Positions 1 through 12,417 of a stretch of 64,000 nucleotides of DNA are shown here, one piece after another. Source of the stretch: Bacillus sp. MM2020_1 (GTDB taxonomy: Bacteria > Bacillota > Bacilli > Bacillales > Cytobacillaceae); contig JAANMP010000002.1 of NCBI GenBank assembly GCA_011250595.1, forward strand, positions 1-64,000, read 5' to 3'. The notes beneath the pieces were generated by a model that saw only the letters and a program-made list of their open reading frames with translations, did no database searches and had not been told where the DNA came from. A program made the translations under genes and the position numbers. The first letter of the stretch is position 1, and every line of letters begins with the position of its first letter.

Positions 1-340
<340 letters not shown>

Positions 341-421
341 GTTGATTAGCTCATTTGTTACGTTGGCTTAGCTTCATTTCTGAAACTAATAATTTTTGTT
401 TGTTTGCACGATTTTGTTTGT

Positions 422-497
422 TTAGTTTTCAAAGGACAATTTCTTTATCGCCCGTAAGCGACTTAATTAATATACCACCTGTGATATTTAAAGTCAA
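422..497 (-). promoter_or_regulatory. rRNA operon promoter and boxA-like leader
   Basis: On the minus strand a -35 box TTGACT (492-497) is separated by exactly 17 nt from a -10 box TATATT (469-474). About 30 nt downstream is TGTCCTTTGAAAACTA (422-437), which resembles the boxA antitermination element and the usual Bacillus rrn leader. The promoter lies between the gyrA terminator and the 16S gene, so it should drive the rRNA operon. A second tandem rrn promoter was not clearly seen. Confidence 0.75.
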
Positions 498-580
498 CTG
501 TTTTTCTATCTTTTTTACTACAAACATTGTAATAACTCTTTCTAATTATTTCCTTCCTTTTTTAATGTTCATCAACATAA

Positions 581-608
581 GAAAAGGAACACATTGATCA
601 TGTGCTCC
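581..608 (-). terminator. Intrinsic terminator after gyrA
   Basis: On the minus strand GGAGCACAT and ATGTGTTCC form a 9-bp stem (one G-U pair) around a 5-nt loop, followed by TTTTC. It sits 12 nt past the gyrA stop and separates gyrA from the rRNA promoter. Confidence 0.8.
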
Positions 609-619
609 CTCCTCATTAC

Positions 620-3172
620 TTATTCTATCTCCTCATTGGTTTCAACCTCTTCAGGAGAGACCTCTTTAGGAGAAACCTCTTCAGCTTCGTTTTGACCGTT
701 TTCAAGTACTTCTGCTGCTTCATCTACTACTTCTTCTTCTTCTTTCTCAACCTTTGCCACAGTGGCGACAAACTCATCTTCACTTTCCTTCATACTAATC
801 AACTTCACACCTTGAGTATTCCGTCCCATTTTTGAAATACTGCCAACATCCATACGGATGAGGACACCACCTGTGGTGATTAGCATCAGATCCTCTTCAC
901 CTGTTACTGCCCGCATCGAAACAAGTTCACCATTTTTTTCAGTAACATGGCAGGTCTTTATTCCCTTACCGCCCCGGCCTTGGATCCGGTATTCTTCTGC
1001 GGTTGTTCGTTTACCGTATCCATTTTTCGTGACAATAAGAACATCATTGGATTCCTCTAATACTTCCATTCCAACCACTTCATCGCCACTATCCAGCGTA
1101 ATACCTTTCACACCTGTAGCTGTACGCCCCATTGATCGAACATCCGTTTCATGGAAACGAATCAGCATCCCTTTCTTCGTACCGATAATCATATGCTTTG
1201 TACCATCAGTTAAGCGAACAGAGATAAGTTCATCACCTTCACGCAAACTCAAGGCAATTAAGCCGTTATTACGAATATGCGCAAATGATGTTAATGGAGA
1301 TCGTTTGGATATTCCTTCTTTTGTGGTAAAGAATAATGACCAATCATCTACAAATTCCTCTACAGGAATAATTGCATTGACCCATTCACCTTTATCTACA
1401 TTAAGAAGATTAATAATAGGAATTCCTTTAGCTGTACGGCTGAATTCCGGTATTTCATAGCCTTTTGAACGATATACCTTTCCTTTGTTAGTAAAGAAAA
1501 GGATCGTATCATGCGTTGACGTGGTGATTAAGTGTTCAACAAAGTCATCCTCGTTTGTACCCATTCCTTGTATTCCACGGCCGCCTCGTCGTTGAGCACG
1601 ATAGGTGGACACTGGGAGGCGTTTAACATACCCATTATGAGTCAAGGAAATAACAATATTCTCACGAGGGATTAAATCTTCATCCTCAATATTTTCAATG
1701 CCACCGGTTACAATTTCTGTCCGGCGCTTATCATTGAAACGATCTTTAATTTCAGTCAATTCTTCACGGATAATTTCAAATACCTTTTCCTCATCAGCTA
1801 AAATTGCTTTTAATTCAGCAATTAGCGCCATAAGGCCTTGAAATTCTTCTTCAATCTTTTCTCGTTCTAACCCAGTTAAACGCTGCAAACGCATATCAAG
1901 GATTGCCTGAGCTTGTTTTTCAGACAAGTTAAACTCAGTCATTAAACCTGCGCGGGCAATATCCGTTGTTTGTGAGTTTCGAATAAGGGTAATAACTGCA
2001 TCTAAATTGTCTAATGCGATTCTTAAACCTTCTAAGATATGGGCACGCGCTTCCGCTTTACGTAGTTCAAACGCTGTTCTTCTGCGGATGACGACCACTT
2101 GATGATCTAAGTAATGTACTAAGCATTGCTTAAGAGTTAACACCTTTGGATGTCCATTAACTAGGGCTAATGTGTTAATTCCAAAGCTGGTTTGAAGAGC
2201 TGTATGTTTATATAAATTATTTAAAATGACGCTGGCATTTGCATCTTTACGAACCTCAATAACAACCCGCATTCCTTTACGGTCGGATTCATCTCTCAGG
2301 TCTGTAATACCTTCAATTTTTTTATCGCGAGCTAATTCAGCAATTTTCTCGACTAAGCGCGCTTTATTTACTTGGTAGGGTAACTCATTAACAATGATAA
2401 CTTCTTTACCATTGGCTTTTTGTTCAATGACTACCTTTGCACGAATGGTAATGGATCCTCTGCCGGTTTCATAAGCCTTGCGAATACCGCTCCGGCCCAA
2501 AATAATCCCACCGGTTGGGAAATCAGGGCCAGGGATAATTTCCATCAGCTCCGGTATCGTAATTTCAGGGTCATGACTAACCGCTAAAACCGCATCGATG
2601 ACTTCGCCAAGCTGGTGCGGAGGGATATTGGTCGCCATACCAACTGCAATCCCACTTGTCCCGTTAACTAAAAGGTTAGGGAATCTTGCTGGTAATACAA
2701 CCGGCTCTCTTTCTTCCCCATCATAGTTGTCTTGATAATCAATTGTGTCTTTGTTAATATCCCTTAATAATTCCATCGAGATTTTCGACATTCTCGACTC
2801 TGTATAACGCATTGCTGCAGCCGCGTCTCCATCGACAGAGCCAAAATTCCCATGGCCATCTACAAGCATATAGCGATAGTTGAAATCCTGTGCCATCCGA
2901 ACCATCGTTTCATATACAGCAGAGTCACCATGCGGGTGATACTTACCGATTACATCCCCAACGATACGAGCTGATTTTTTATATGGTTTATCTGAATGCA
3001 TTCCAAGATCATGCATAGCATATAAAATACGGCGATGAACTGGTTTCAACCCATCCCGAACATCTGGAAGGGCACGAGAAACGATAACACTCATCGCATA
3101 GTCCAGAAATGAAGATTTCATTTCCTGACTTATATTAATCTCTGTTACTTGAGAATTAGGTGTTTCAGCCAT
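620..3172 (-). CDS. gyrA: DNA gyrase subunit A
   Basis: This is the breakage-reunion subunit of gyrase, which with GyrB introduces negative supercoils. The 850-residue protein has the winged-helix/tower core, the catalytic tyrosine in RYTESRM (Tyr123) and the C-terminal beta-pinwheel with the GyrA box QRRGGRG. The quinolone-resistance positions carry Ser84 and Glu88 (HGDSAVYE), the susceptible-type residues. The start follows an AGGGAGGT ribosome site. It lies 22 nt behind gyrB. The protein is about 30 residues longer than the ~820 I recall for B. subtilis because of a Glu-rich tail (after about residue 808) that contains short [12 protein letters not shown]-like repeats; this looks natural rather than a frameshift. 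Confidence 0.98.
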   Translation of the reverse strand: MAETPNSQVTEINISQEMKSSFLDYAMSVIVSRALPDVRDGLKPVHRRILYAMHDLGMHSDKPYKKSARIVGDVIGKYHPHGDSAVYETMVRMAQDFNYRYMLVDGHGNFGSVDGDAAAAMRYTESRMSKISMELLRDINKDTIDYQDNYDGEEREPVVLPARFPNLLVNGTSGIAVGMATNIPPHQLGEVIDAVLAVSHDPEITIPELMEIIPGPDFPTGGIILGRSGIRKAYETGRGSITIRAKVVIEQKANGKEVIIVNELPYQVNKARLVEKIAELARDKKIEGITDLRDESDRKGMRVVIEVRKDANASVILNNLYKHTALQTSFGINTLALVNGHPKVLTLKQCLVHYLDHQVVVIRRRTAFELRKAEARAHILEGLRIALDNLDAVITLIRNSQTTDIARAGLMTEFNLSEKQAQAILDMRLQRLTGLEREKIEEEFQGLMALIAELKAILADEEKVFEIIREELTEIKDRFNDKRRTEIVTGGIENIEDEDLIPRENIVISLTHNGYVKRLPVSTYRAQRRGGRGIQGMGTNEDDFVEHLITTSTHDTILFFTNKGKVYRSKGYEIPEFSRTAKGIPIINLLNVDKGEWVNAIIPVEEFVDDWSLFFTTKEGISKRSPLTSFAHIRNNGLIALSLREGDELISVRLTDGTKHMIIGTKKGMLIRFHETDVRSMGRTATGVKGITLDSGDEVVGMEVLEESNDVLIVTKNGYGKRTTAEEYRIQGRGGKGIKTCHVTEKNGELVSMRAVTGEEDLMLITTGGVLIRMDVGSISKMGRNTQGVKLISMKESEDEFVATVAKVEKEEEEVVDEAAEVLENGQNEAEEVSPKEVSPEEVETNEEIE

Positions 3173-3194
3173 ATTAAATACCTCCCTCCGCCAC

Positions 3195-5126
<1,932 letters not shown>

Positions 5127-5183
5127 TCACCTGCACCTTCTGACAAAAATATATCTATAATTGGTATAAAACATTTACTAACA

Positions 5184-5432
5184 TCAAAATTCATGTATAT
5201 TCATCTGATTTGAACGTTTCTTTAAAGTTCCGGAAGAAATCGGGGATAAGTAAACATTATCAAAAGTAATAATGATTGATTTAAAGGGGTTTTTGGATAG
5301 ATTAACTACTTTATCCTTACGATGACTGATGAATTCCTCAACTAGCGGTGAGTTGTTTGCACTCTCTTTATCCAAGATAGAAATAATATCTCTTGCTCGA
5401 ATATTAATATCTTCCCCGATATGAATATACAT
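5184..5432 (-). CDS. remB: RemB-like extracellular matrix regulatory protein (DUF370)
   Basis: This 82-residue protein begins MYIHIGEDINI and belongs to the DUF370/RemB (YaaB) family. In B. subtilis RemB affects expression of biofilm matrix genes. Size and position, between recF and gyrB, match yaaB. The start lies 8 nt after the recF stop, so the two are translationally close. The N-terminal 60 residues fit the family best; the tail (KKRSNQMNIHEF) is variable. The role is inferred from the family and location. Confidence 0.88.
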   Translation of the reverse strand: MYIHIGEDINIRARDIISILDKESANNSPLVEEFISHRKDKVVNLSKNPFKSIIITFDNVYLSPISSGTLKKRSNQMNIHEF

Positions 5433-5440
5433 GGTTCACC

Positions 5441-6559
5441 TCAATTAACTTTCTTGATTCTCCCTGCTTCAACAACAAAAGTTGAGGCTTCCTTTAATGT
5501 CTGGTGGTCAATTCCTTCCACACTTGTGGTTGTCACAAAGGTTTGTACTTTCCCTTGGATGGTATTAAGTAAGTGAGACTGCCGGTAATCATCTAATTCA
5601 GATAAAACATCATCAAGCAGTAAAATAGGGTATTCACCAATTTCCGCATGAATTAATTCAATTTCTGCAAGTTTAACTGATAATGCAGTCGTTCGCTGCT
5701 GACCTTGCGATCCAAATGTTTGAACATCTCTTCCATTTACAAAAAAAGTGAGATCATCACGATGGGGGCCGAACAATGTAGTGCCTCGCTCGATTTCCCT
5801 TGTTCTAACCTTACTGAATTTTTCTTCAAAGCATGCTATCATCTTCGACAAATCTAGCTCTTCTAATACCTCTACCGACGGTTTATAGGTAATTTCGAGC
5901 GATTCCAGTCCTCTGGAAATCCCTTGGTGAATTGGTTTTGCCCAATTCTGAAGTAATCGCAGGAATTCGAACCTTTTCGTCACAATTTTCACAGCCATCC
6001 CGATGAATTGTTCCGTCAAGATCTCCAGCATGGTTTGATCTGTCTGTTTTTTTATCTGCAGCATTTTCAAAAAATGATTCCGCTGCTGAAGTATTTTTTG
6101 ATATTGACTCATATCATGTAAATAAATGGGCGATACCTGCCCAATTTCCATATCAATAAATCGTCTGCGGACTTGCGGACTTCCTTTTACTAAATTAAGG
6201 TCCTCGGGGGCAAACATAACCACATTCATATTACCGACATATTGACTCAACCTTTGCTGCTCAATATGATTGCATTTTGCCTTTTTCCCTTTTTTAGAAA
6301 TAAATAATTGCAGCGGTAATGAACTATGTTGTTTTTGAACCCTACCCTCTATTTTAGCATACTCTTGGTCCCAGCGAATAAGTTCTTTATCATTGGAGGT
6401 CCGGTGAGACTTCGCCATAGCTAAAACATAAATCGATTCCATCACGTTTGTTTTACCTTGGGCATTTTCGCCCAGGATGACATTTACTTTATTTTCAAAT
6501 TCTACGAACAACTCTTCGTAATTCCGATAATTTGATAGTGCTAATTTTTCAATATACAT
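5441..6559 (-). CDS. recF: DNA replication/repair protein RecF
   Basis: RecF is an SMC-like ATPase that loads RecA at gaps with RecO and RecR. The 372-residue protein has Walker [10 protein letters not shown] (residues 30-38), the ABC-type signature SQGQQRT and Walker [13 protein letters not shown]. The length is normal for Bacillus. It follows yaaA after about 40 nt and is followed closely by remB, so it belongs to the distal part of the dnaA-dnaN transcription unit. Confidence 0.97.
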   Translation of the reverse strand: MYIEKLALSNYRNYEELFVEFENKVNVILGENAQGKTNVMESIYVLAMAKSHRTSNDKELIRWDQEYAKIEGRVQKQHSSLPLQLFISKKGKKAKCNHIEQQRLSQYVGNMNVVMFAPEDLNLVKGSPQVRRRFIDMEIGQVSPIYLHDMSQYQKILQQRNHFLKMLQIKKQTDQTMLEILTEQFIGMAVKIVTKRFEFLRLLQNWAKPIHQGISRGLESLEITYKPSVEVLEELDLSKMIACFEEKFSKVRTREIERGTTLFGPHRDDLTFFVNGRDVQTFGSQGQQRTTALSVKLAEIELIHAEIGEYPILLLDDVLSELDDYRQSHLLNTIQGKVQTFVTTTSVEGIDHQTLKEASTFVVEAGRIKKVN

Positions 6560-6602
6560 GCAAACGACATCCTTTTGCTTGCTGCTCGATAATCACATGG
6601 AA

Positions 6603-6818
6603 TTACTCGGTAATCACAAACTCCCCAAAACCGGCAATTTGGATTTTATCACCTGAGCGAAGCTTTCTTCCTCTTCTTTGATCCTGTTCGCCATTGATAA
6701 ATATGTCATGTTCACTCAAAAACCATTTTGCCATGCCTCCTGATTGAATTACTTCAGCCAATTTAAGAAATTGACCCAGTGTAATAAATTCGGTGTCTAT
6801 GTTAATTTTTTCAGGCAA
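6603..6818 (-). CDS. yaaA: S4-domain RNA-binding protein YaaA
   Basis: A 71-residue protein with an S4 RNA-binding fold, including the basic segment NGEQDQRRGRKLRSGDKI. It lies between dnaN and recF, as yaaA does in Bacillus. The start codon is TTG (6816-6818), supported by GAGGGTGA 4 nt upstream; no in-frame ATG gives a full S4 domain. The family has been linked to ribosome assembly, but nothing in this sequence fixes its substrate. Confidence 0.9.
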   Translation of the reverse strand: MPEKINIDTEFITLGQFLKLAEVIQSGGMAKWFLSEHDIFINGEQDQRRGRKLRSGDKIQIAGFGEFVITE

Positions 6819-6887
6819 ATCGTCACCCTCATTTCTAAAATGGTCTCAATACTTTATTTTACTAAAAAAATCACCGAGATACAAAGA

Positions 6888-6917
6888 AAACTAAAAGAAA
6901 GCCACCTTTTTGGTGGC
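6888..6917 (-). terminator. Terminator between dnaN and yaaA
   Basis: On the minus strand GCCACC-AAAAA-GGTGGC is followed by TTTCTTTTAG. It sits just past the dnaN stop and may partly separate dnaA-dnaN from yaaA-recF. Confidence 0.75.
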
Positions 6918-6939
6918 AAGTGAATTATGCTTCATAATT

Positions 6940-8076
6940 TTAGTATGTTCGTACCGGTAAAATTAATTGCAAAATCGTTTCATCATGAAGCGGACGGATA
7001 ACGAAAGGACGCATGGCTCCTGTAAAACTCACCCTGATATCTGTCCCTTCAAGGGCTTTTAAAGCATCCATCATATATTTAGCGCTAAAGGAAATCTTTA
7101 AATCTTCCCCATCGATGGCTTCGCTTTGAATTTCTTCAACTACCTTACCAACCTCAGGAGTATTCGAAGAAATTTCAATGATACCACCTTCAATTGTCGA
7201 AAGTTTGACAACATTATTTCTTCCTTCTCTTGCTAATAAAGAGGCCCGATCAATTGCGTGTAAAAATTCCTTTGTATTTACGGTAACATCCGTTTTACTC
7301 TCATTCGGAATTAAACGAGAAGTATCCGGATAATTACCTTCTAACAATCTTGAGAAAAATAATAAGTGCTTCGCTTTAAATAAAATTTGATTTTCTGTAA
7401 TTACAATATCAATTAAGTCATGACTGTCATCAATAATTTTACTCAACTCATTTAAGCTTTTCCCTGGAATGACGACATTATAACCCTCATTGTTCGCTAT
7501 TTCGACCTTTGACTTTCGAAGGGCGAGTCGATGGCTATCTGTTGCAATACAGTTTAATTCTCCGTTTTCCACCTTCCAGTTTACACCTGTCAAGATGGGG
7601 CGTGTTTCTGAGGTGGACACTGCGAAATGGGTTTGTCTAATCATCGCCTTTAAAAGATCTGTGGCAATCTGAAATTTATTATTTTCTTCTATTTGAGGAA
7701 GGTGCGGATATTCTTCTGCATCCAGACCAATCAAGTTAAATTCAGATTTACCAGAACGTATGACCGTTTGAAGCGAACCTAATACTTCAATTTCAACCGT
7801 ATCTGTCGGCAGCTTTTTGACAATTTCACTAAAGACCTTTGCCTGGAGAACAATGGCTCCTGCTTGTCTCACTTCAATAATTTCATCACCGGTTTCCTCT
7901 TTTGGAATAAAGGACTCAATTGAAATATCAGAATCACTTCCGGTTAAGGTAACACCTTCAGTTGTAGCTGTAATTTTGATCCCGGTTAATATCGGGATTG
8001 TTGTTCTTGACGTAACAGCTTTCATAACATCTTGAACACTCTGGACTAACCGATCTCTTTGGATGATAAATTTCAT
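6940..8076 (-). CDS. dnaN: DNA polymerase III beta subunit (sliding clamp)
   Basis: DnaN is the ring-shaped processivity clamp of the replisome. The 378-residue protein shows the three-domain clamp layout: MKFIIQRDRLVQSVQDVMKAV at the N-terminus, ETRPILTGV at the start of domain 2, and the typical C-terminus ILPVRTY. It is the second gene of the dnaA operon. The dnaA-dnaN gap of about 210 nt carries the unwinding half of oriC. GGAGG lies about 10 nt before the ATG. Confidence 0.98.
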   Translation of the reverse strand: MKFIIQRDRLVQSVQDVMKAVTSRTTIPILTGIKITATTEGVTLTGSDSDISIESFIPKEETGDEIIEVRQAGAIVLQAKVFSEIVKKLPTDTVEIEVLGSLQTVIRSGKSEFNLIGLDAEEYPHLPQIEENNKFQIATDLLKAMIRQTHFAVSTSETRPILTGVNWKVENGELNCIATDSHRLALRKSKVEIANNEGYNVVIPGKSLNELSKIIDDSHDLIDIVITENQILFKAKHLLFFSRLLEGNYPDTSRLIPNESKTDVTVNTKEFLHAIDRASLLAREGRNNVVKLSTIEGGIIEISSNTPEVGKVVEEIQSEAIDGEDLKISFSAKYMMDALKALEGTDIRVSFTGAMRPFVIRPLHDETILQLILPVRTY

Positions 8077-8096
8077 CGCCTGTAAGCCTCCGTTTT

Positions 8097-8260
8097 AAGC
8101 ATATTTTTAATAGCAAATAATAATATATTTTTTTAAAAAAATAGTAGAAGTACTAGTAGGGCCTGTAGATATGTGGATAAGTGATTATTTCAACGGAAAC
8201 ACAGCCTATCCACCTGTGGACAGACTGTGTGTAAATACAGAGAAGTTATTCACATATTTG
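8097..8260. other. oriC: oriC, dnaA-dnaN part: AT-rich unwinding element, DnaA-trios and DnaA boxes
   Basis: Reading along the plus strand: an almost pure A/T tract (8099-8142), then triplets TAG TAG AAG TAC TAG TAG (8142-8159), a short GC run (GGGCC), and a consensus DnaA box TGTGGATAA (8172-8180) with a degenerate box abutting it (TGTAGATAT, 8164-8172). Further weaker boxes follow: an inverted pair around CTATCCACCTGTGGACAG and TTATTCACA (8246-8254). This order (DUE, DnaA-trios, GC spacer, tandem boxes) matches the basal unwinding system described for B. subtilis oriC. Confidence 0.88.
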
Positions 8261-8285
8261 TTAAAGAAATTGGACTGATATTTTA

Positions 8286-9632
8286 TTAAACCTTCAATAG
8301 TTCATGCAATTCTTTCATTTGCCGTTGCAGCTGGGCATCTGTTTGAAGAAGTTTAGAGATTTTTTCATGTGCATGGATGACAGTCGTATGATCACGGCCG
8401 CCAAATTCTTCGCCGATTTTCGGCAAGGAATAATCGGTTAATTCCCGTGATAAATACATCGCAATTTGTCTAGGGAAGGCAAGCGATTTGGTCCGCTTTT
8501 TTGCCTTAAAATCCTCAAGTTTTATACTAAAGAGTTCCCCAACCGTCTTTTGAATATCCAGAATCGTAATCACTTTAGGCTTGGAACTCGGAATAATATC
8601 TTTTAATGCCTCTGCTGCTAAATTGGCATTAATATCTTTATTGATTAAGGATGAATAGGCAACAACCCTGATGAGTGCGCCTTCTAGCTCCCTAATATTT
8701 GTATCGATTTGATTGGCAATATAAAGCATGACCTCGTTTGGTATATCTAAGCCTTCTGCTCTCGCCTTTTTACGAAGAATTGCTATTCTTGTTTCCAAAT
8801 CAGGTGGTGTAATATCTGTAATCAATCCCCATTCAAAACGGGACCTGAGCCGATCCTCCAGCGTAGGAATTTCACGAGGCGGCCTGTCGCTGGAGATAAT
8901 AATTTGTTTACTTTCCTCATGGAGCGCATTAAATGTATGAAAAAATTCTTCTTGCGTTGATTCTTTTCCGGCTAAAAATTGAATATCATCTATAAGTAAA
9001 ATATCGACATTTCGATATTTATTGCGGAAACTCTCCGCTTTATTGTCACGAATTGAGTTAATAAATTCATTTGTAAATTTTTCAGATGATAAATAAACGA
9101 CTTTTGCAGCAGGGTTATGGTCTAAGACATAATGGCCAATCGCATGCATTAAGTGTGTTTTTCCTAAGCCAACTCCTCCATAGATAAAGAGGGGATTGTA
9201 TGCCTTGGCCGGGGCTTCGGCTACTGCGAGTGATGCAGCGTGGGCAAAACGGTTGCCTGAGCCAATAACAAATGTATCAAACGTGTATTTCTGATTTAAG
9301 ATACCTTGAGGAAATTCCCCATGGTCGTCGTCCTTTTTAACCTTTTTGGGAGGTAATTGCACATCATTCTCTGACTCACTTTGATTTTGCGGAATGATAA
9401 ACTTAACAGAAAGCTCTTCTCCGGTGATTTCATAGAGAATCCCGGAGATTAGCTGTGAATAACGCTCTTCCAGCCAATCCCGAGCAAACTCATTGGGAGC
9501 AGTTATGATAAGCAAATCACCTTGAAGGGAATGGGCCTTTGTCGACTTAAGCCAGGTGTCAAAGCTTGGTTTGCTAATCTTTTTTTCTATATTGGCTAAG
9601 GCAGCATGCCAAAGATCCGCAATATTTTCCAA
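8286..9632 (-). CDS. dnaA: Chromosomal replication initiator DnaA
   Basis: DnaA is the AAA+ initiator that binds the boxes on both sides of its own gene. Domains: N-terminal DnaB/SirA-interaction domain I, a short linker, AAA+ core with Walker [10 protein letters not shown] and Walker [10 protein letters not shown], and the C-terminal helix-turn-helix with [15 protein letters not shown]. The start is taken as TTG at 9632, giving 448 residues ([12 protein letters not shown]...), because AAGGAGGG lies 7 nt upstream and B. subtilis DnaA begins in the same place; a longer reading frame upstream lacks family similarity. An ATG just before the TTG is out of frame. Confidence 0.97.
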   Translation of the reverse strand: MENIADLWHAALANIEKKISKPSFDTWLKSTKAHSLQGDLLIITAPNEFARDWLEERYSQLISGILYEITGEELSVKFIIPQNQSESENDVQLPPKKVKKDDDHGEFPQGILNQKYTFDTFVIGSGNRFAHAASLAVAEAPAKAYNPLFIYGGVGLGKTHLMHAIGHYVLDHNPAAKVVYLSSEKFTNEFINSIRDNKAESFRNKYRNVDILLIDDIQFLAGKESTQEEFFHTFNALHEESKQIIISSDRPPREIPTLEDRLRSRFEWGLITDITPPDLETRIAILRKKARAEGLDIPNEVMLYIANQIDTNIRELEGALIRVVAYSSLINKDINANLAAEALKDIIPSSKPKVITILDIQKTVGELFSIKLEDFKAKKRTKSLAFPRQIAMYLSRELTDYSLPKIGEEFGGRDHTTVIHAHEKISKLLQTDAQLQRQMKELHELLKV

Positions 9633-9684
9633 AAAACATCCCTCCTTTGTTTTGATTTTTTTATAAAATAATACGCTTTTCGCA

Positions 9685-9692
9685 ATTATACC
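9685..9692 (-). promoter_or_regulatory. Putative dnaA extended -10 promoter
   Basis: On the minus strand TGGTATAAT (extended -10, with TATAAT at 9685-9690) lies about 50 nt upstream of the dnaA start. The matching -35 is poor. DnaA boxes at 9735-9743 and beyond lie directly upstream, consistent with autoregulation by DnaA. Confidence 0.55.
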
Positions 9693-9734
9693 AGCAGTAC
9701 AACCTATTAATTTATAAATATACGAAATAGTGAA

Positions 9735-10052
9735 TGTGGATAATATATAATAAGGAAGTAAAATGGAGTTTCGACAATATCCACCTCTTGTGGACAACCT
9801 TCTACAGTACCCTTGAATAAACTATCCACATGATATCCACAATTTGTGGATAACGTATTCTTGTGGATAAAGTTATTAAGAGTGAAAACACAAATATAAT
9901 ATCAAATAATTGCTTGATGCGCAATGCCTTTTCGTAGTTTATCCACAACTGTAACAATATGTGCACAGTAATTGTCCACAAGTAGATGAATTGTGCAAAA
10001 CCTGTCAATATCTTGTGTAAAGAGTGAAAAAAATGTCGAAAATTTATCCACA
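9735..10052. other. oriC: oriC, dnaA-upstream part: DnaA-box cluster
   Basis: Consensus DnaA boxes occur as TGTGGATAA at 9735-9743, 9845-9853 and 9862-9870, and as TTATCCACA at 9939-9947 and 10044-10052. One-mismatch boxes lie at 9789-9797 (TGTGGACAA), 9822-9830 (CTATCCACA), 9833-9841 (ATATCCACA) and 9972-9980 (TTGTCCACA). The region is non-coding and lies between divergent dnaA and rpmH, as the incA/incB part of Bacillus oriC does. The remaining 10053-10217 shows no clear element. Confidence 0.92.
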
Positions 10053-10217
10053 AGTAATTTGAATATGCTCTGGGGAAGTGCGGATTGATTTTTTAGAATC
10101 AAAATTTACAATTCCTCAACTATGGTTAGGATCATTTCATCTTAGCTTTATAATTTCTGGAAATAAGCAATTTCATGTTCAATAAAATTTGGAAATGGAA
10201 ACAATAGCGAAGAGTAG

Positions 10218-10247
10218 TTGACAATTTTATGGTGACGTCTTTATAAT
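10218..10247 (+). promoter_or_regulatory. rpmH promoter
   Basis: TTGACA (10218-10223) and TATAAT (10242-10247), both perfect sigma-A hexamers, are spaced 18 nt apart, 55 nt before rpmH. Confidence 0.8.
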
Positions 10248-10301
10248 AAGTAAGACTGTCATTTAAACTTTGATAGCTATTCCTCAGGGAGGTGTCATAT
10301 A

Positions 10302-10436
10302 ATGAAAAGAACATATCAACCAAATAGCCGTAAACACAGTAAAGTTCATGGCTTCCGTAGTCGTATGAGCTCTGCTAATGGCCGCAAGGTTCTAGCTCGT
10401 CGTCGTCTTAAGGGAAGAAAAGTATTATCAGCATAG
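10302..10436 (+). CDS. rpmH: 50S ribosomal protein L34
   Basis: A 44-residue, very basic protein starting [20 protein letters not shown] and ending GRKVLSA, the invariant L34 pattern. L34 is a small 23S rRNA-binding protein of the large subunit. The start follows a strong AGGGAGGTG site. It is the first gene on the rightward side of the origin, upstream of rnpA as in nearly all bacteria. Confidence 0.98.
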   Translation: MKRTYQPNSRKHSKVHGFRSRMSSANGRKVLARRRLKGRKVLSA

Positions 10437-10463
10437 ACCACTGCACAGTCAGTGGTCTTTTTT
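10436..10463 (+). terminator. Terminator overlapping the rpmH stop
   Basis: GACCACTG and CAGTGGTC form a perfect 8-bp stem with a 6-nt loop, followed by six T. The stem begins in the rpmH stop codon, so it probably limits read-through into rnpA and lets L34 be made in excess. Confidence 0.85.
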
Positions 10464-10487
10464 CTAATCCGACTGAAGGTGTTTTTT

Positions 10488-10829
10488 ATGAAAAAAGAGC
10501 TGCGTATTAAAAAAAATAAAGAATTCCAAACAGCATTTCAAAAGGGCCAATCATTTGCGAATAGGCAATTTGTCATCTACTCCTTACCAAAAGAGGGACA
10601 AGACTACTTTCGTATCGGCCTATCAGTCAGTAAGAAGATAGGAAATGCGGTGACAAGGAACAGAATCAAAAGGTATGTAAGACAATCCATTTTTGAACTG
10701 AACGAACAGTTAGCATCAGGGAATGATTACGTGATTATAGCGAGGAAACCTGCTGCTGAAATGGATTTCTTCGAGGTAAAGAAAAGTTTAACCCATGTGC
10801 TTAAGGTGGGGAAGGTTTTGAAAAAGTAA
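10488..10829 (+). CDS. rnpA: Ribonuclease P protein component
   Basis: This is the protein subunit of RNase P, which with the catalytic RNA (not in this window) matures tRNA 5' ends. The 113-residue basic protein has the RNR signature [15 protein letters not shown] that contacts the RNA. The start ATG at 10488 ([13 protein letters not shown]) was chosen over an upstream in-frame codon because it matches the family N-terminus and AAGGTG lies upstream. It sits in the rpmH-rnpA-yidC-jag cluster. Confidence 0.96.
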   Translation: MKKELRIKKNKEFQTAFQKGQSFANRQFVIYSLPKEGQDYFRIGLSVSKKIGNAVTRNRIKRYVRQSIFELNEQLASGNDYVIIARKPAAEMDFFEVKKSLTHVLKVGKVLKK

Positions 10830-10845
10830 CTCTAAGACATAAATT

Positions 10846-10894
10846 GCAAAGGAATTTGCCTGAAATTTGCTTCTATTAAAGACAATTCCTTTGC
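10846..10894. repeat. Inverted repeat between rnpA and yidC
   Basis: GCAAAGGAATTT (10846-10857) is mirrored by AATTCCTTTGC (10884-10894), an 11-bp stem with a ~26-nt loop and no T-tract. It may be an mRNA processing or stability structure between rnpA and yidC. Function unknown. Confidence 0.55.
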
Positions 10895-10990
10895 TTAAAT
10901 GATAAAATACCTTTGAAATCTTCCAAAATAAATAGTACATAAGTTAGGTGAAAATTTGCTCGTTATCTTTATGTAAGGAGGAAAACTTGG

Positions 10991-11767
10991 TTGAAAAAAA
11001 GAATATTACTAGGAATTGGTTTACTTTCTGTATTTATGTTCCTGACAGGATGCAGTGAAATTAAGAAGCCAATTACATCGGAGAGTTCAGGGTTTTGGAA
11101 TGAGTACATTGTCTATCCTTTATCATGGGTGATTAAAGAAGGGGCGCACATTCTCGGAGGCAGCTTTGGGTTATCGATTATTGTCGTAACGATCCTGATT
11201 CGCCTTGTTATTTTGCCACTAATGATCAAGCAGACAAGAAGTTCTAAGGCGATGCAGGCATTGCAGCCGGAAATGGCCGAGTTGAAAAAGAAATATAGTT
11301 CTAAGGATCAAAAAACACAGCAGAAACTACAACAGGAAACGATGGCACTGTTTTCAAAGCATGGAGTAAATCCAATGGCTGGCTGTTTTCCTTTAATTGT
11401 ACAAATGCCCATTTTAATTGGTTTTTACCATGCCATCTCACGAACAAGGGAAATTGCCTCAGATAATTTCCTCTGGTTTGACCTGGGCGATAAAGATCCT
11501 TACTATATTTTGCCGATTGTAGCGGGGATTACCACATTTATTCAACAAAAAATTATGATGGCCGGACAAGATCAGAATCCGCAAATGGCGATGATGCTTT
11601 GGTTGATGCCCATCATGATTGTGGTATTTGCCTTTAGTTTCCCAGCTGCACTTTCGTTGTACTGGGTAGTCGGAAATATTTTTATGATTGTGCAAACCTA
11701 TTTTATTAAAGGACCGGATTTAAAAGCGGCAAAAGCATCCGGTAATGCGGGAGGAGCAAAAAAGTGA
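10991..11767 (+). CDS. yidC: Membrane protein insertase YidC (SpoIIIJ-type)
   Basis: This Oxa1/YidC-family insertase assembles membrane proteins; the SpoIIIJ paralog is also needed for forespore sigma-G activation in Bacillus. The 258-residue protein has a lipoprotein signal with lipobox LTGC (Cys21) and five transmembrane helices, with a conserved positively charged groove in the first helices ([11 protein letters not shown]) and a cytoplasmic hairpin rich in charges ([16 protein letters not shown]). The start is TTG at 10991 behind TAAGGAGG. Its stop overlaps the start of jag, which is the usual SpoIIIJ partner. Confidence 0.95.
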   Translation: MKKRILLGIGLLSVFMFLTGCSEIKKPITSESSGFWNEYIVYPLSWVIKEGAHILGGSFGLSIIVVTILIRLVILPLMIKQTRSSKAMQALQPEMAELKKKYSSKDQKTQQKLQQETMALFSKHGVNPMAGCFPLIVQMPILIGFYHAISRTREIASDNFLWFDLGDKDPYYILPIVAGITTFIQQKIMMAGQDQNPQMAMMLWLMPIMIVVFAFSFPAALSLYWVVGNIFMIVQTYFIKGPDLKAAKASGNAGGAKK

Positions 11768-12390
11768 AACAGGTAACTGCTACAGGACAAACTGTCGAAG
11801 AAGCAGTAAAATCAGCTTTAGCTCAATTACAAATCAGCAAAGACCGCACAGATATAGATATTATTGATGAAGGTAAAAAAGGGATTTTCGGTATTTTTGG
11901 AACGCGGCCGGCTGTTGTCAAAGTGACCGTCATTATTGACCCGATTGAAGAGGCAAAGAAATTTCTGACTCAGGTAAGTGAACAAATGGGCGCGCCGGCA
12001 GAAATAGAAATCAAACGAGACGGTAAACATGTTCATTTAATTATGACTGGCGAAAAGATTGCGTTATTGATTGGAAAAAGGGGTCAAACCTTAAATTCGC
12101 TTCAATATTTGACGCAATTAGTGCTTAACCGTTTTTCGAATCAGTATTTAACCGTGATTCTGGATGCTGAAGATTATCGAAAAAGAAGAAATGAAACGCT
12201 GATTCAATTAGCGCATCGTCTTGCCCAAAAGGCTGTTAAGTCGGGAAAAGATGTAACCTTAGAACCCATGCCTTCCTATGAGCGAAAAGTGATTCATGCT
12301 GCTTTATCTGATAACAGACGTGTCAAAACATTTTCTGATGGATCGGAACCACATCGATTTATTGTGATCTCTCCTGCACCCAGAAGGTAA
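11764..12390 (+). CDS. jag: RNA-binding cell elongation regulator Jag (KhpB)
   Basis: Domains in order: Jag-N ([13 protein letters not shown], with the KKGIFGIFG motif near residues 38-46), a KH domain with [13 protein letters not shown], and a C-terminal R3H domain ([10 protein letters not shown]). This layout defines Jag/KhpB, an RNA-binding protein linked to cell elongation and, in Bacillus, associated with SpoIIIJ. The GTG start at 11764 overlaps the yidC stop by 4 nt (GTGA), indicating translational coupling. Length 208 is typical. Confidence 0.96.
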   Translation: MKQVTATGQTVEEAVKSALAQLQISKDRTDIDIIDEGKKGIFGIFGTRPAVVKVTVIIDPIEEAKKFLTQVSEQMGAPAEIEIKRDGKHVHLIMTGEKIALLIGKRGQTLNSLQYLTQLVLNRFSNQYLTVILDAEDYRKRRNETLIQLAHRLAQKAVKSGKDVTLEPMPSYERKVIHAALSDNRRVKTFSDGSEPHRFIVISPAPRR

Positions 12391-12417
12391 ATCTTTAAAA
12401 TGTACTACTAAATCACA

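Noticed and set aside
858-1460. Long plus-strand open frame opposite gyrA
   Set aside because: It is the antisense shadow of a strongly conserved gene; low-complexity Ser/Pro/Arg composition, no family match and no ribosome site.
9633-9797. N-terminal extension of DnaA to 9797
   Set aside because: The extra 55 residues are hydrophobic and unlike DnaA; the TTG at 9632 has a strong ribosome site and the family N-terminus.
9802-10323. Small minus-strand open frames in the oriC spacer
   Set aside because: They consist of DnaA boxes and AT-rich DNA, have no conserved protein features and overlap rpmH and its promoter.
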